Source: JAGPKI01 sp052034135 | GTDB lineage: Bacteria > Caldisericota > Caldisericia > UBA6126 > JAGPKI01 | Reading direction: 5' to 3' | DNA: 37,512 bases | Assembly (NCBI GenBank): GCA_052034135.1 | Contig: JBPOJC010000114.1 | Coordinates: forward strand, 1 to 37,512 | Shown: positions 1-10,346 of the stretch, one piece after another | Numbering within the stretch: the first letter of the stretch is position 1 | Layout: each line of letters begins with the position of its first letter | The notes under the pieces: generated by a model | Database searches by the model: none | Seen by the model: the letters and a program-made list of their open reading frames with translations, nothing else | What the model was told of the DNA's origin: nothing | Translations under genes and position numbers: made by a program

Positions 1-249
1 CTTCGGTCGCAAAATACGCTCCCTCAGGATGACGGGGGGGGGGGGGGGTGGTGCGTCATTCCCGAAAGGCTACAAACAGTCATCCCCGAAATCTTTTATC
101 GGGGATCCAGATCAATTTTTGTTTTGATAGGTATTATAAAAGAAGGAGTTCCTTCGGACGCGAAATAAATACGCTTCTTCGGGGTGAATAGATATAGATA
201 GCAAGACAATTTGTTCACATAAAAAAGAGCTCTTCGGAGTTAAGAAAAC
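1..249. repeat. Tail of an intergenic repeat hub
   Basis: No gene is visible. The stretch is made of fragments of the repeat families seen elsewhere in the window: a 'cttcggtcgc...ctccctcaggatgac' element (1-33), a run of 15 G (34-48), a 'gtcattcccgaaag' fragment (55-70), a hairpin unit 'tcatccccg...cggggatccag' (79-110), and another 'ggagttccttcgg' element (145-180). Positions about 55-145 closely match 35980-36097 at the other end of the window, including the non-palindromic linker 'tttttgttttgataggta'. The hub runs off the left edge, so its full size is unknown. Confidence 0.85.
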
Positions 250-1161
250 TTAAATCGAAAACGGTGGCTTTCTCATATGCTCTGACCATTTAACAATTTC
301 CTTTACATACTGAACAGATTCTTTATCAGTGCCTGCTATGCATGCAATCTCTTCGTTTTTCATATCTTTTTCAATTCCATACAATATTTTATCGAGTACA
401 TCATAACTTAATTTAAGTGCGAACTCATCAGTTACTCCTGGAATAAGATCAGGAGATGGCACTTTATTAATAATTTTTTCTGGAATTCTTAAAAATTTTG
501 CAAGTTCTCTTACCTGAGTTTTATAAAGATGAGAGATAAGGTCAATATCTGATGCGCTATCCCCATGCTTAATAAAGAAGCCTGTTAGTTTTTCAGTTTT
601 ATTGCAGCAGCCTAATACGGCATAATTTTTTATTTCAGCCCAGTAATAGAGTAAAATCATTCTGAGTCTATGTTTAATACTGTAATAGGCAACACTTTTT
701 CGAAGTTCTAAGTCTCCTTCACTTTTTAAAATTCTAAGGAATGTAGATTCTTCAATACCCTTTAATCTATTATATTTACCTATAGTGTATTTTTCCTTTA
801 TTTTACGTGGAATTAGAGGGGCTAATAAGGAAAGAGGCTCAAGGCTGTACACTCCAATCTTACTTAAAATTGGCGAAAGATTAATTTCTCTTAATTCAAT
901 ACCCAAAATTTTAGATGTAGCAAAAGCATCTCTTTCACTTTGAGGGTTGCTATCTCTATCTGGCATAAAGAGTGCAAACACTTTATCTTTTCCTAAAGCT
1001 TCTACAGCAATATAAGCACAAACTGTGGAGTCGAGCCCACCGCTAAGCCCCAATATAACTCCATCCCTGTTCAATAAATTTACTTTATCTCTTAAGGTTT
1101 TAATTATTTCTTTTGAAACAGCATCATAATCGTAAATCTCAAAATTTTCTATTAGAGTCAT
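250..1161 (-). CDS. nadE: NAD+ synthase (ammonia-dependent type)
   Basis: This enzyme amidates nicotinic acid adenine dinucleotide to NAD+ using ATP, the last step of NAD synthesis, in the cytoplasm. The ATP-pyrophosphatase P-loop SGGLDS is visible near residue 41, followed later by a KTEKLTGFFIKHGDSASDID segment and a PSPDLIPGVTDE segment, all typical of NadE. At 303 residues it is somewhat longer than the compact bacterial form (about 250-275), with extra sequence around residues 95-150. There is no N-terminal nitrilase (glutaminase) domain, so it should depend on free ammonia or a separate amidotransferase. It lies 36 bp downstream of the COG2426 gene on the same strand and is probably cotranscribed with it. 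The ATG lacks a clear Shine-Dalgarno. Confidence 0.93.
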   Translation of the reverse strand: MTLIENFEIYDYDAVSKEIIKTLRDKVNLLNRDGVILGLSGGLDSTVCAYIAVEALGKDKVFALFMPDRDSNPQSERDAFATSKILGIELREINLSPILSKIGVYSLEPLSLLAPLIPRKIKEKYTIGKYNRLKGIEESTFLRILKSEGDLELRKSVAYYSIKHRLRMILLYYWAEIKNYAVLGCCNKTEKLTGFFIKHGDSASDIDLISHLYKTQVRELAKFLRIPEKIINKVPSPDLIPGVTDEFALKLSYDVLDKILYGIEKDMKNEEIACIAGTDKESVQYVKEIVKWSEHMRKPPFSI

Positions 1162-1197
1162 AACAAAAGTAAAGTCCTAAAAATCATAGATATAATA

Positions 1198-1656
1198 TTA
1201 AAAAGCAATTTGAATAATTCCTAAGTATGCAAGAGTTACAATTATACCAGCAATGCATACTCCAAAAAATATCGATAGTAGTGCCATCGTTCTCTGCATA
1301 TGTAGAAGAACTGCAATAAATGCACCTGTCCATGCGCCAGTTCCAGGTAAAGGAATGGAAACAAAAATCATCAGCCCTAAAAACCCATAAGCTCTAACCA
1401 ACCGAGAGTGTTTATCCTGCCTCTCCCAGAATTTTTTGAGCCACTTATCAAATTTTTCGGATTTTCTTGATAAAAACTCAAAAAGCTTTTTTAGAAAGAG
1501 AAGAATAAATATAGGAGGGATCATATTACCAAATACTGAAATAACATAAGAGGTTAACCAATGCATATTATGGACTCCTAAAGCTACAGGAATAGATGCT
1601 CTCAATTCTCCAATTGGCGTCATTGCTAAAAGAAACACTGATAAATATTCTTCCAT
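1198..1656 (-). CDS. Small membrane protein, COG2426 / Sm_multidrug_ex family
   Basis: A 152-residue integral membrane protein of the putative small multi-drug export family (COG2426, PF06695). The family signature is visible: an N-terminal 'TPIGELRASIPVALG' motif, a central basic, charged amphipathic region (about residues 55-85), then 'VSIPLPGTGAWTGAFIA' and a final hydrophobic segment. I count about four membrane spans. The transport function attached to the family name is not well established and the substrate is unknown. The start ATG has AAAGGAA a few bases upstream. It is the first gene of a probable two-gene unit with nadE. Confidence 0.85.
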   Translation of the reverse strand: MEEYLSVFLLAMTPIGELRASIPVALGVHNMHWLTSYVISVFGNMIPPIFILLFLKKLFEFLSRKSEKFDKWLKKFWERQDKHSRLVRAYGFLGLMIFVSIPLPGTGAWTGAFIAVLLHMQRTMALLSIFFGVCIAGIIVTLAYLGIIQIAF

Positions 1657-1679
1657 AAAAATTCCTTTAAATAAAATAT

Positions 1680-1708
1680 ATTATATGTATTTCTAAATTT
1701 ATTATTAA
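1680..1708 (-). promoter_or_regulatory. Probable promoter of the COG2426-nadE unit
   Basis: On the minus strand a perfect -10 hexamer TATAAT (1680-1685) follows TTAATA (1703-1708, four of six matches to TTGACA) with 17 bp spacing, just upstream of the gene starting at 1656. Base composition here is very AT-rich, so chance matches are possible. Confidence 0.45.
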
Positions 1709-1746
1709 AGAAATTTTTTAAAAATGTAGTTATACTATAAACCGAG

Positions 1747-2261
1747 ATGCCATTATATGAAATAAAAGGATTTGATATAAAAAGGATAAATGAAGCTCCC
1801 GTACAGAAGGAGAAGCTCATTCAGAAACTTTTTGAGAGGAATTCTCTAAAACTTTTAGACTTTTACTTCTTAGAAAGCGAGTATCAACTATCAAACTCTC
1901 TAAGAATCGATACTATTGGGATTGATATAAGAAGAGCTCCCTGCATAGTTGAGTACAAAAAAACATATTCTCCAGGGCTTCTCTCTCAGGGGCTTTCATA
2001 TTTAAGCTGGTTATTAGACCACAAGGCAACTTTTGAAAAAGAAGTTAATAAAAAGTTCCCCGGGACAACTGTTAGATGGGATAATGTAAGATTGATATTT
2101 GTTTGCGCTCACTTTTCCCAATACGATTTGGATACAGTAAAAATTCTTCCTTATTCGATTGAACTTGTTAAATACACTTATTTTGAAAATGGAACAATCT
2201 ACATAGAGAAGTTCGTTGAAGATAGAAAAAAGTTTTCTGAAACTTCAACACAACAAATAAA

Positions 2262-2265
<4 letters not shown>
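1747..2265 (+). CDS. PD-(D/E)XK nuclease-like protein (DUF5655-associated type)
   Basis: A 172-residue cytoplasmic protein. The segment 'RIDTIGIDIRRAPCIVEYKK' (about residues 53-72) fits the D...(E)xK core of the PD-(D/E)XK nuclease fold, followed by 'QGLSYLSWLLDHKA' (about 80-93), which resembles the N-terminal nuclease-like module found with DUF5655 domains. No DUF5655 domain follows here. A catalytic function is an inference from the D/E/K triad; the substrate is unknown. Its stop codon overlaps the start of the glycosyltransferase fusion (ATGA), so the two are translationally coupled. No Shine-Dalgarno is visible; a TATACT hexamer at 1731-1736 would put the transcript start almost at the ATG, so it may be translated from a very short leader. 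Confidence 0.7.
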
Positions 2266-5553
<3,288 letters not shown>

Positions 5554-5561
<8 letters not shown>

Positions 5562-6195
5562 AAAGATACTGGACGAGATTTATCCTGTAAGATGCCTCGT
5601 ATGTAACGAACTAAGCAGTAGTGAATATTTGTGCCCTCTCTGTAAAAAGGAAATTAAAAATCTTGAGAGTAAAAGCCATTTCTTTATAAGTGAATTTGGA
5701 GATACAATCTATTATTATGGAAAATATAGAGCCGGTATTGGTACCCTTGTAAAAAAGCTTAAATACTCAAGAAAAATCCCTGCCGGGGAAATAATTGCAG
5801 AACTACTTTCTTATGTCATCATAGAGAAATTTAACCCAAAACCATCATTAATTGTCCCCGTGCCAATATCGCTTAGGAAACTTTTAAAGCGTCGGGTAAA
5901 CCAGTGCGAGATAATAGGTAGAGAGATTGCTGCAATAACAGGAATAGAGTTAAACACTAATATTCTTAAAAGAAAATTTGAATTATTTGAGAAAGACCAG
6001 GTAAAACTTGATAGGTCCGAGAGGAAGCAAAACCTTAAAAATTCATTCTACATTGCAGAGAAAACTTTGCCTGCGTCATCAATTATTCTCCTTGACGACG
6101 TTTCTACAACTGGAAGAACCATAAATATCTGTAAAAATTTATTATTAAGCTCTTTCCCAAATATTAAGGTAATACCATTAGTCTTTGCCCACTAA
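5554..6195 (+). CDS. comF: ComF family phosphoribosyltransferase-like protein
   Basis: A 213-residue protein of the ComF/GntX family. The N-terminal zinc ribbon is visible as 'CLVCNELSSSEYLCPLC' (Cys pairs at about residues 14/17 and 28/31), and the C-terminal phosphoribosyltransferase domain ends in the PRPP loop 'IILLDDVSTTGRTI' (about residues 177-190). In naturally competent bacteria ComF helps uptake or processing of incoming DNA; orphan copies are very common, and no other competence gene is in the window, so the role here is open. It overlaps the fusion gene by 8 bp and is the last gene of that operon. It is convergent with the next gene, with only 15 bp between the stops. Confidence 0.85.
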
Positions 6196-6210
6196 ATTGT
6201 AGCTTTAAAA

Positions 6211-6786
6211 TCAAAATTCTAATAACTTCTCGATTGCTTTATTAAACTCTTCTGCAAATTCTGGTATATACCCAGTTTTTGAATATCTTATTTTCCCTGA
6301 TTTGTCAATGAGAAAAATATAAGGGCTCGATCCAACCTTATATAACTCTTTTACTGCTTTATTAGAGTCAAGTAACACTGGCATGGTAATATTTGTCTTT
6401 TTTACCAGTTTTTGTATATCTTCTGGAGAAGAATAAATAATCATTAGTGAAATTAATCCTTTTGGTTTATTTTGTTCGTAGAGCTCCTTATAAGTCCAAC
6501 CTAAAGATATGTCATCAATCATGCAAAAATAGAGAGTTACGGCTTTTACAGAAGGTTCCTTTAGGAGTTCATCAAGTGAGATAATTTTTTTATTATTAAC
6601 TTCTTGTTCATTAGCTATTACTGGTAACTCAAACGATGGAGCAATCTCTGCCTCGTCTTCAGGAATAAGCTCAGGAGGGGTAACTATTAGTTTATCTTTA
6701 GTTGTAGAAAATCTACAACCACTGAATATTAGAAGGAAACAAACAAGAATTACAATTAAAGATGATAATTTTATTTTTGTATCCAT
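6211..6786 (-). CDS. Lipoprotein with a thioredoxin-like fold, active-site CxxC absent
   Basis: A 191-residue predicted lipoprotein: hydrophobic signal segment and lipobox FSGC (about residues 20-23), then a low-complexity acidic linker and a TlpA/AhpC-like thioredoxin-fold domain. The cis-Pro region ('VGSSPYIFLIDKSGKIRY') and the DSNKAVKELYKV segment are typical of extracytoplasmic TlpA/ResA-type proteins. The usual WCxxC active site is replaced by 'LYFCMIDDISLGW', which has a single Cys, so ordinary disulfide exchange is unlikely. I chose the ATG at 6786 because it follows GGGAGG at 6-bp spacing; an upstream ATG (6816) would put a Lys-rich stretch ahead of the signal peptide. No cytochrome or redox partner is adjacent. 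Confidence 0.75.
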   Translation of the reverse strand: MDTKIKLSSLIVILVCFLLIFSGCRFSTTKDKLIVTPPELIPEDEAEIAPSFELPVIANEQEVNNKKIISLDELLKEPSVKAVTLYFCMIDDISLGWTYKELYEQNKPKGLISLMIIYSSPEDIQKLVKKTNITMPVLLDSNKAVKELYKVGSSPYIFLIDKSGKIRYSKTGYIPEFAEEFNKAIEKLLEF

Positions 6787-6825
6787 TATTAGCCTCCCTT
6801 TTTTCTTTTTCTCCATTTATCAAAT

Positions 6826-6854
6826 ATTATTTTCTCAATTCTCTTTTTATTCAA
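6826..6854 (-). promoter_or_regulatory. Possible promoter of the thioredoxin-like lipoprotein gene
   Basis: On the minus strand TTGAAT (6849-6854) and AATAAT (6826-6831) are separated by 17 bp, about 40 bp upstream of the chosen start codon. The surrounding DNA is AT-rich and the call is tentative. Confidence 0.35.
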
Positions 6855-7068
6855 GATATCTTTTTATCCTTACTCTTACTGCTTGCTATCTGTTTCTATT
6901 TTCCAGTAAGTCAAAATACAAAAATTTTTAAAATACTTCTTTACAAGTTAAAACACATTTTATAAAGGTATAGGAAAAATAAAGGGAAAAGTGTTAAAAA
7001 TGATAAAAGAAAATAAATGAAAATAGGAGAAAAAAATGAAATTAGGAAAAAGATAAGAAGAAAGAAAA
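6855..7068. other. AT-rich intergenic stretch with no gene seen
   Basis: Between the two minus-strand genes lies purine-rich, A-rich DNA on the plus strand with many short 'gaaaa' and 'aaaag' runs. No ORF with a credible ribosome binding site and no RNA gene is apparent. The palindromic terminator at 7069-7107 follows. Confidence 0.5.
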
Positions 7069-7107
7069 CTAAAAAAGTGCTGGATTCCCGCGGAAGCGGG
7101 AATCCAG
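7069..7107 (-). terminator. Rho-independent terminator built from a palindromic repeat
   Basis: A palindrome with 12-bp arms (7080-7091 and 7096-7107) and a 4-nt loop, containing ATTCCCGCGGAAGCGGGAAT, lies about 40 bp beyond the stop of the transketolase gene. Read on the minus strand it is followed by CACTTTTTTAGTTTTC, giving hairpin plus U-tract. The core is the same repeat seen at 4968-4993 and 8478-8504, so a mobile palindrome appears to serve as the terminator here. Confidence 0.7.
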
Positions 7108-7148
7108 AATGATTGCTTTTGCTTTCTTTTAGAGCACCCCCTCTTTTC

Positions 7149-8096
7149 TTATTTCCTTTCCAATACTTTCTTTACTTTTTTATAAATATCGAGAGATGTA
7201 AGCCCATATGCTTTCATAAGCTCATCGGGTTCTCCGGACTCACCAAACGTGTCATCAATTCCAACAAATTCCATTGGAACTGGGTAATTTTTTACTACTA
7301 CTTCTGCAACAGCCGATCCAAAACCAGCAAAGAGTTGGTGTTCTTCAGCAGTGACAATTGCGTTTGTTTCTCTTGCAGCTTTTATTATTATTTCTTCATC
7401 GATTGGCTTAACAGTATGTAAATTTATTACTCTTGCTGAGATTCCCTCTTTAGAAAGTTCCATAGAAGCATCGATTGCCTCACTTACAAGAGGACCACAT
7501 GCAATTATTGAAACATCTTTTCCTTCTTTATATACTTCACCCTTACCAAATGTAAATGGAGTGTCGTCAGTAGTTATTATTGGAACAGGTTCTCTGCCAA
7601 ATCTTATATATACAGGACCTTTTTCATAGTAGGAAGCTATTGTTGCCTTTCTTGTCTCAATATAATCACATGGAACTATAACTTTCATTCCTGGTAATAC
7701 CCTCATTAAAGCAATTTCCTCGAGTGCTTGGTGAGTAGCTCCATCAGGGCCAACAGAAATTCCTCCATGTGCCCCGCCAATTTTTACATTTAATTCTGAA
7801 TAGCAGATAGTTGTCCGTATTTGATCAAATGCTCTCCCTGCAACAAATACACCATATGTAGATACATAAGGAGTTTTCCCAGCTAATGCTAATCCTCCTG
7901 CAATGCCAAGCATATTTTGTTCAGCTATCCCTACATTAAATGATCTTTCAGGAAATTTCTCTTTAAATCTGTTTGTTGTTGTTGATTTTGAAAGATCTGC
8001 ATCAAGTACAATTACATCATTATGCTTTTCTCCTAAAATAAGTAGTCCATCAGAATAGCCAAATCTTGTTGCTTTACTCTCTCTTTTTGAACTCAT
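7149..8096 (-). CDS. Transketolase, C-terminal half
   Basis: A 315-residue protein with the pyrimidine-binding and C-terminal domains of transketolase: 'LDADLSKSTTT' (about 30-40), the 'NVGIAEQNMLGIAGGLALAG' segment with the catalytic Glu (about 56-75), 'GGAHGGISVGPDGATHQALE' (about 109-128), and the C-terminal 'TAEEHQLFAGFGSAVAEV' segment. With an N-terminal half it forms the thiamine-diphosphate enzyme moving two-carbon ketol units in the pentose phosphate pathway. Split transketolases are common in anaerobes and archaea, but the halves are usually adjacent; here the N-half is at 29852-30763 on the other strand. GGAGG precedes the ATG. A 1-deoxyxylulose-5-phosphate synthase half is a less likely alternative. 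Confidence 0.9.
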   Translation of the reverse strand: MSSKRESKATRFGYSDGLLILGEKHNDVIVLDADLSKSTTTNRFKEKFPERSFNVGIAEQNMLGIAGGLALAGKTPYVSTYGVFVAGRAFDQIRTTICYSELNVKIGGAHGGISVGPDGATHQALEEIALMRVLPGMKVIVPCDYIETRKATIASYYEKGPVYIRFGREPVPIITTDDTPFTFGKGEVYKEGKDVSIIACGPLVSEAIDASMELSKEGISARVINLHTVKPIDEEIIIKAARETNAIVTAEEHQLFAGFGSAVAEVVVKNYPVPMEFVGIDDTFGESGEPDELMKAYGLTSLDIYKKVKKVLERK

Positions 8097-8225
8097 ACTT
8101 TTTAACCTCCATTGTCAAGTTCTTAACTTTATTAACTTAAAGCTTTTAGTTGTGATAACTTTAAAAATAACTTTGTTTCCTTTCATCTCTCATTATTTTT
8201 CTTTATATTTTTTGTTATCTATTCT

Positions 8226-8254
8226 ATTTTAGCATTAGAATTTCTTATTGTCAT
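8226..8254 (-). promoter_or_regulatory. Possible promoter of the transketolase C-half gene
   Basis: On the minus strand ATGACA (8249-8254) and TAAAAT (8226-8231) are 17 bp apart, and the -10 is preceded by TG one base upstream (extended -10). It would give a leader of about 120 nt before the start at 8096. Confidence 0.4.
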
Positions 8255-8339
8255 TCTTTTTATCTGATTTTTGTAGAAGGAAAACATATTTGTCTGGTTT
8301 TACTGTTTTAATTGTTTAATATTATAATTTGCATCCGGG

Positions 8340-9030
<691 letters not shown>

Positions 9031-9041
9031 TACATATTAAC

Positions 9042-9070
9042 TTGAGAAATATTTGTAAAAGTGGTATAAA
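9042..9070 (+). promoter_or_regulatory. Promoter of the polytopic membrane-protein gene
   Basis: TTGAGA (9042-9047) and TATAAA (9065-9070) are separated by exactly 17 bp, followed by AGGAGG (9081-9086) and the ATG at 9094. It begins right at the edge of the repeat hub. Confidence 0.6.
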
Positions 9071-9093
9071 AATAAAAGATAGGAGGAATCTAA

Positions 9094-10029
9094 ATGAGCG
9101 ATACTGAGTATTCCGACGAAAGAATTAGTAGTATGGTTTCAAAAGCATTTAACCTATTTGTATCAGGTTTTAATAAATTTGTAATTCTTGCTCTTCCTGG
9201 TGCTTTAGTTTCATTGTTACAAATCTATTACTATTACAATAAAACTGCTTTTGGACAATTGAGAGAATTAACTCCAAAGGTCATGATAACTTTTATTGTA
9301 ATCACTATTGTTAATTTAGTAATTTCAATTATTTTTACAGCTGCTCTTTTTAACTCGGCTTACAGTGTATCAATTAACCAAAAGGGGGAGAGCATAGCTG
9401 AATCCCTAAAAAAGGGGGTTAAAAGGTTCTTTCCACTTCTTGGATTTATTCTTCTTGCTTCCATAATTGCAGGTGTATGGATGCTGTTAACTGTATTTTT
9501 ACCAATAGTCTTTATAGGTGCACCACTGATGAGTTCTTTAGAACCTATGAGCGTAACAACCACTACTATAATTATATTGATTGTATTAGCAGGGTTAATA
9601 TCATTTATTTTAATCTTTGGAGTTCCAATAAGCTTATATGGTGAACCAGAAATATGCATAAAGAAGAAATGTGGAGTTTTTGAGGCTTTAAATAATAGTT
9701 TTACAGGAATCAGAGGGATGAGAGTGAAGGGATTTGCTTATTTAATAATTCTCTTCCTCATACAATTAGCATTTGTTGCTCTTTTATTTGTAGTTACATG
9801 CTTAATAGTTGGCGCTGTAACTTCAACAAGAGGAATTTTATTGAAAGATATTTTTTCTCAAGGAGAAGAATTTACAAAGATAAACTATTTATTTGGACTT
9901 ACTTCATCTCTTGCATCTTTAGTAACTGTTCCTTTCCATGCCTCTGCAATGACTGTATTTTATAGAACAATTACGTTCGAAGAAGAGGAAGATGAAAACA
10001 TTATTTTAGAGGAGACTCGTACTTCTTAA
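9094..10029 (+). CDS. Polytopic membrane protein of unknown function
   Basis: A 311-residue protein with a cytoplasm-like charged N-terminus ('SDTEYSDERISSMVSKAFNL') and about six hydrophobic segments (roughly residues 26-46, 66-92, 108-135, 148-180, 205-240, 260-285), ending in a very acidic tail (EEEEDEN). The layout resembles the loosely defined YciC / glycerophosphodiester-phosphodiesterase membrane-domain-like families of six-helix proteins, but I do not recognise a diagnostic motif and assign no function. It has a strong Shine-Dalgarno (AGGAGG) and a good promoter, so it is probably a one-gene transcript. Its last 29 bp overlap the 3' end of the convergent zinc-finger gene. Confidence 0.75.
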   Translation: MSDTEYSDERISSMVSKAFNLFVSGFNKFVILALPGALVSLLQIYYYYNKTAFGQLRELTPKVMITFIVITIVNLVISIIFTAALFNSAYSVSINQKGESIAESLKKGVKRFFPLLGFILLASIIAGVWMLLTVFLPIVFIGAPLMSSLEPMSVTTTTIIILIVLAGLISFILIFGVPISLYGEPEICIKKKCGVFEALNNSFTGIRGMRVKGFAYLIILFLIQLAFVALLFVVTCLIVGAVTSTRGILLKDIFSQGEEFTKINYLFGLTSSLASLVTVPFHASAMTVFYRTITFEEEEDENIILEETRTS

Positions 10030-10291
10030 GCAGACGAGAAAAATATGAATCCTTATCGGTAAGTTTGTTTATATCTTCGAACTCTTGAGGGTGGTATTGC
10101 TCAAGGTGTTTTATTAAATCATCCTTTGTTAAGAAATAGTTATAACAAATATCACACCTATACATCAAAATATTATAAGTTTTTGTGATCTCACCATTTT
10201 TTAGGGATATTTCATTTCCGTTATTAAATGGAATAGGAAATATAAAGGATAATACAATTCTAAAAACCAAAAAGATTACTAAAGCATTCAT
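10001..10291 (-). CDS. Small membrane-anchored or secreted protein with a C2H2 zinc finger
   Basis: A 96-residue protein not recognised as a named family. It has an N-terminal hydrophobic segment (about residues 3-20) that could be a signal anchor, then a clear C2H2 motif, CDICYNYFLTKDDLIKHLEQ followed by YH, spaced C-x2-C-x12-H-x4-H (about residues 45-66), and a charged C-terminal tail. C2H2 fingers are rare in bacteria and mostly cytoplasmic; here the finger follows a membrane segment. I chose the ATG at 10291; the longer reading starts with TTG at 10327 and adds a basic stretch. It overlaps the membrane-protein gene at its 3' end by 29 bp and is divergent from ligA. Confidence 0.6.
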   Translation of the reverse strand: MNALVIFLVFRIVLSFIFPIPFNNGNEISLKNGEITKTYNILMYRCDICYNYFLTKDDLIKHLEQYHPQEFEDINKLTDKDSYFSRLLKKYESPLK

Positions 10292-10293
10292 TT

Positions 10294-10302
10294 TGATATA
10301 AT
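10294..10302 (+). promoter_or_regulatory. Extended -10 promoter element of ligA
   Basis: TGATATAAT (10294-10302) matches the extended -10 consensus TGnTATAAT. The -35 region (around 10274-10279, GATTAC) is poor, as expected for extended -10 promoters. Start of transcription would be near 10309, with GAGGCGAG upstream of the ATG at 10347. Confidence 0.55.
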
Positions 10303-10346
10303 ATATCCTAAACCTAATTTTTTGCAAAAGAGGCGAGATTATAGCT

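Noticed and set aside
6762..6965. 67-residue ORF
   Set aside because: Overlaps the signal-peptide region and promoter of the lipoprotein gene; T-rich DNA giving a false hydrophobic protein.
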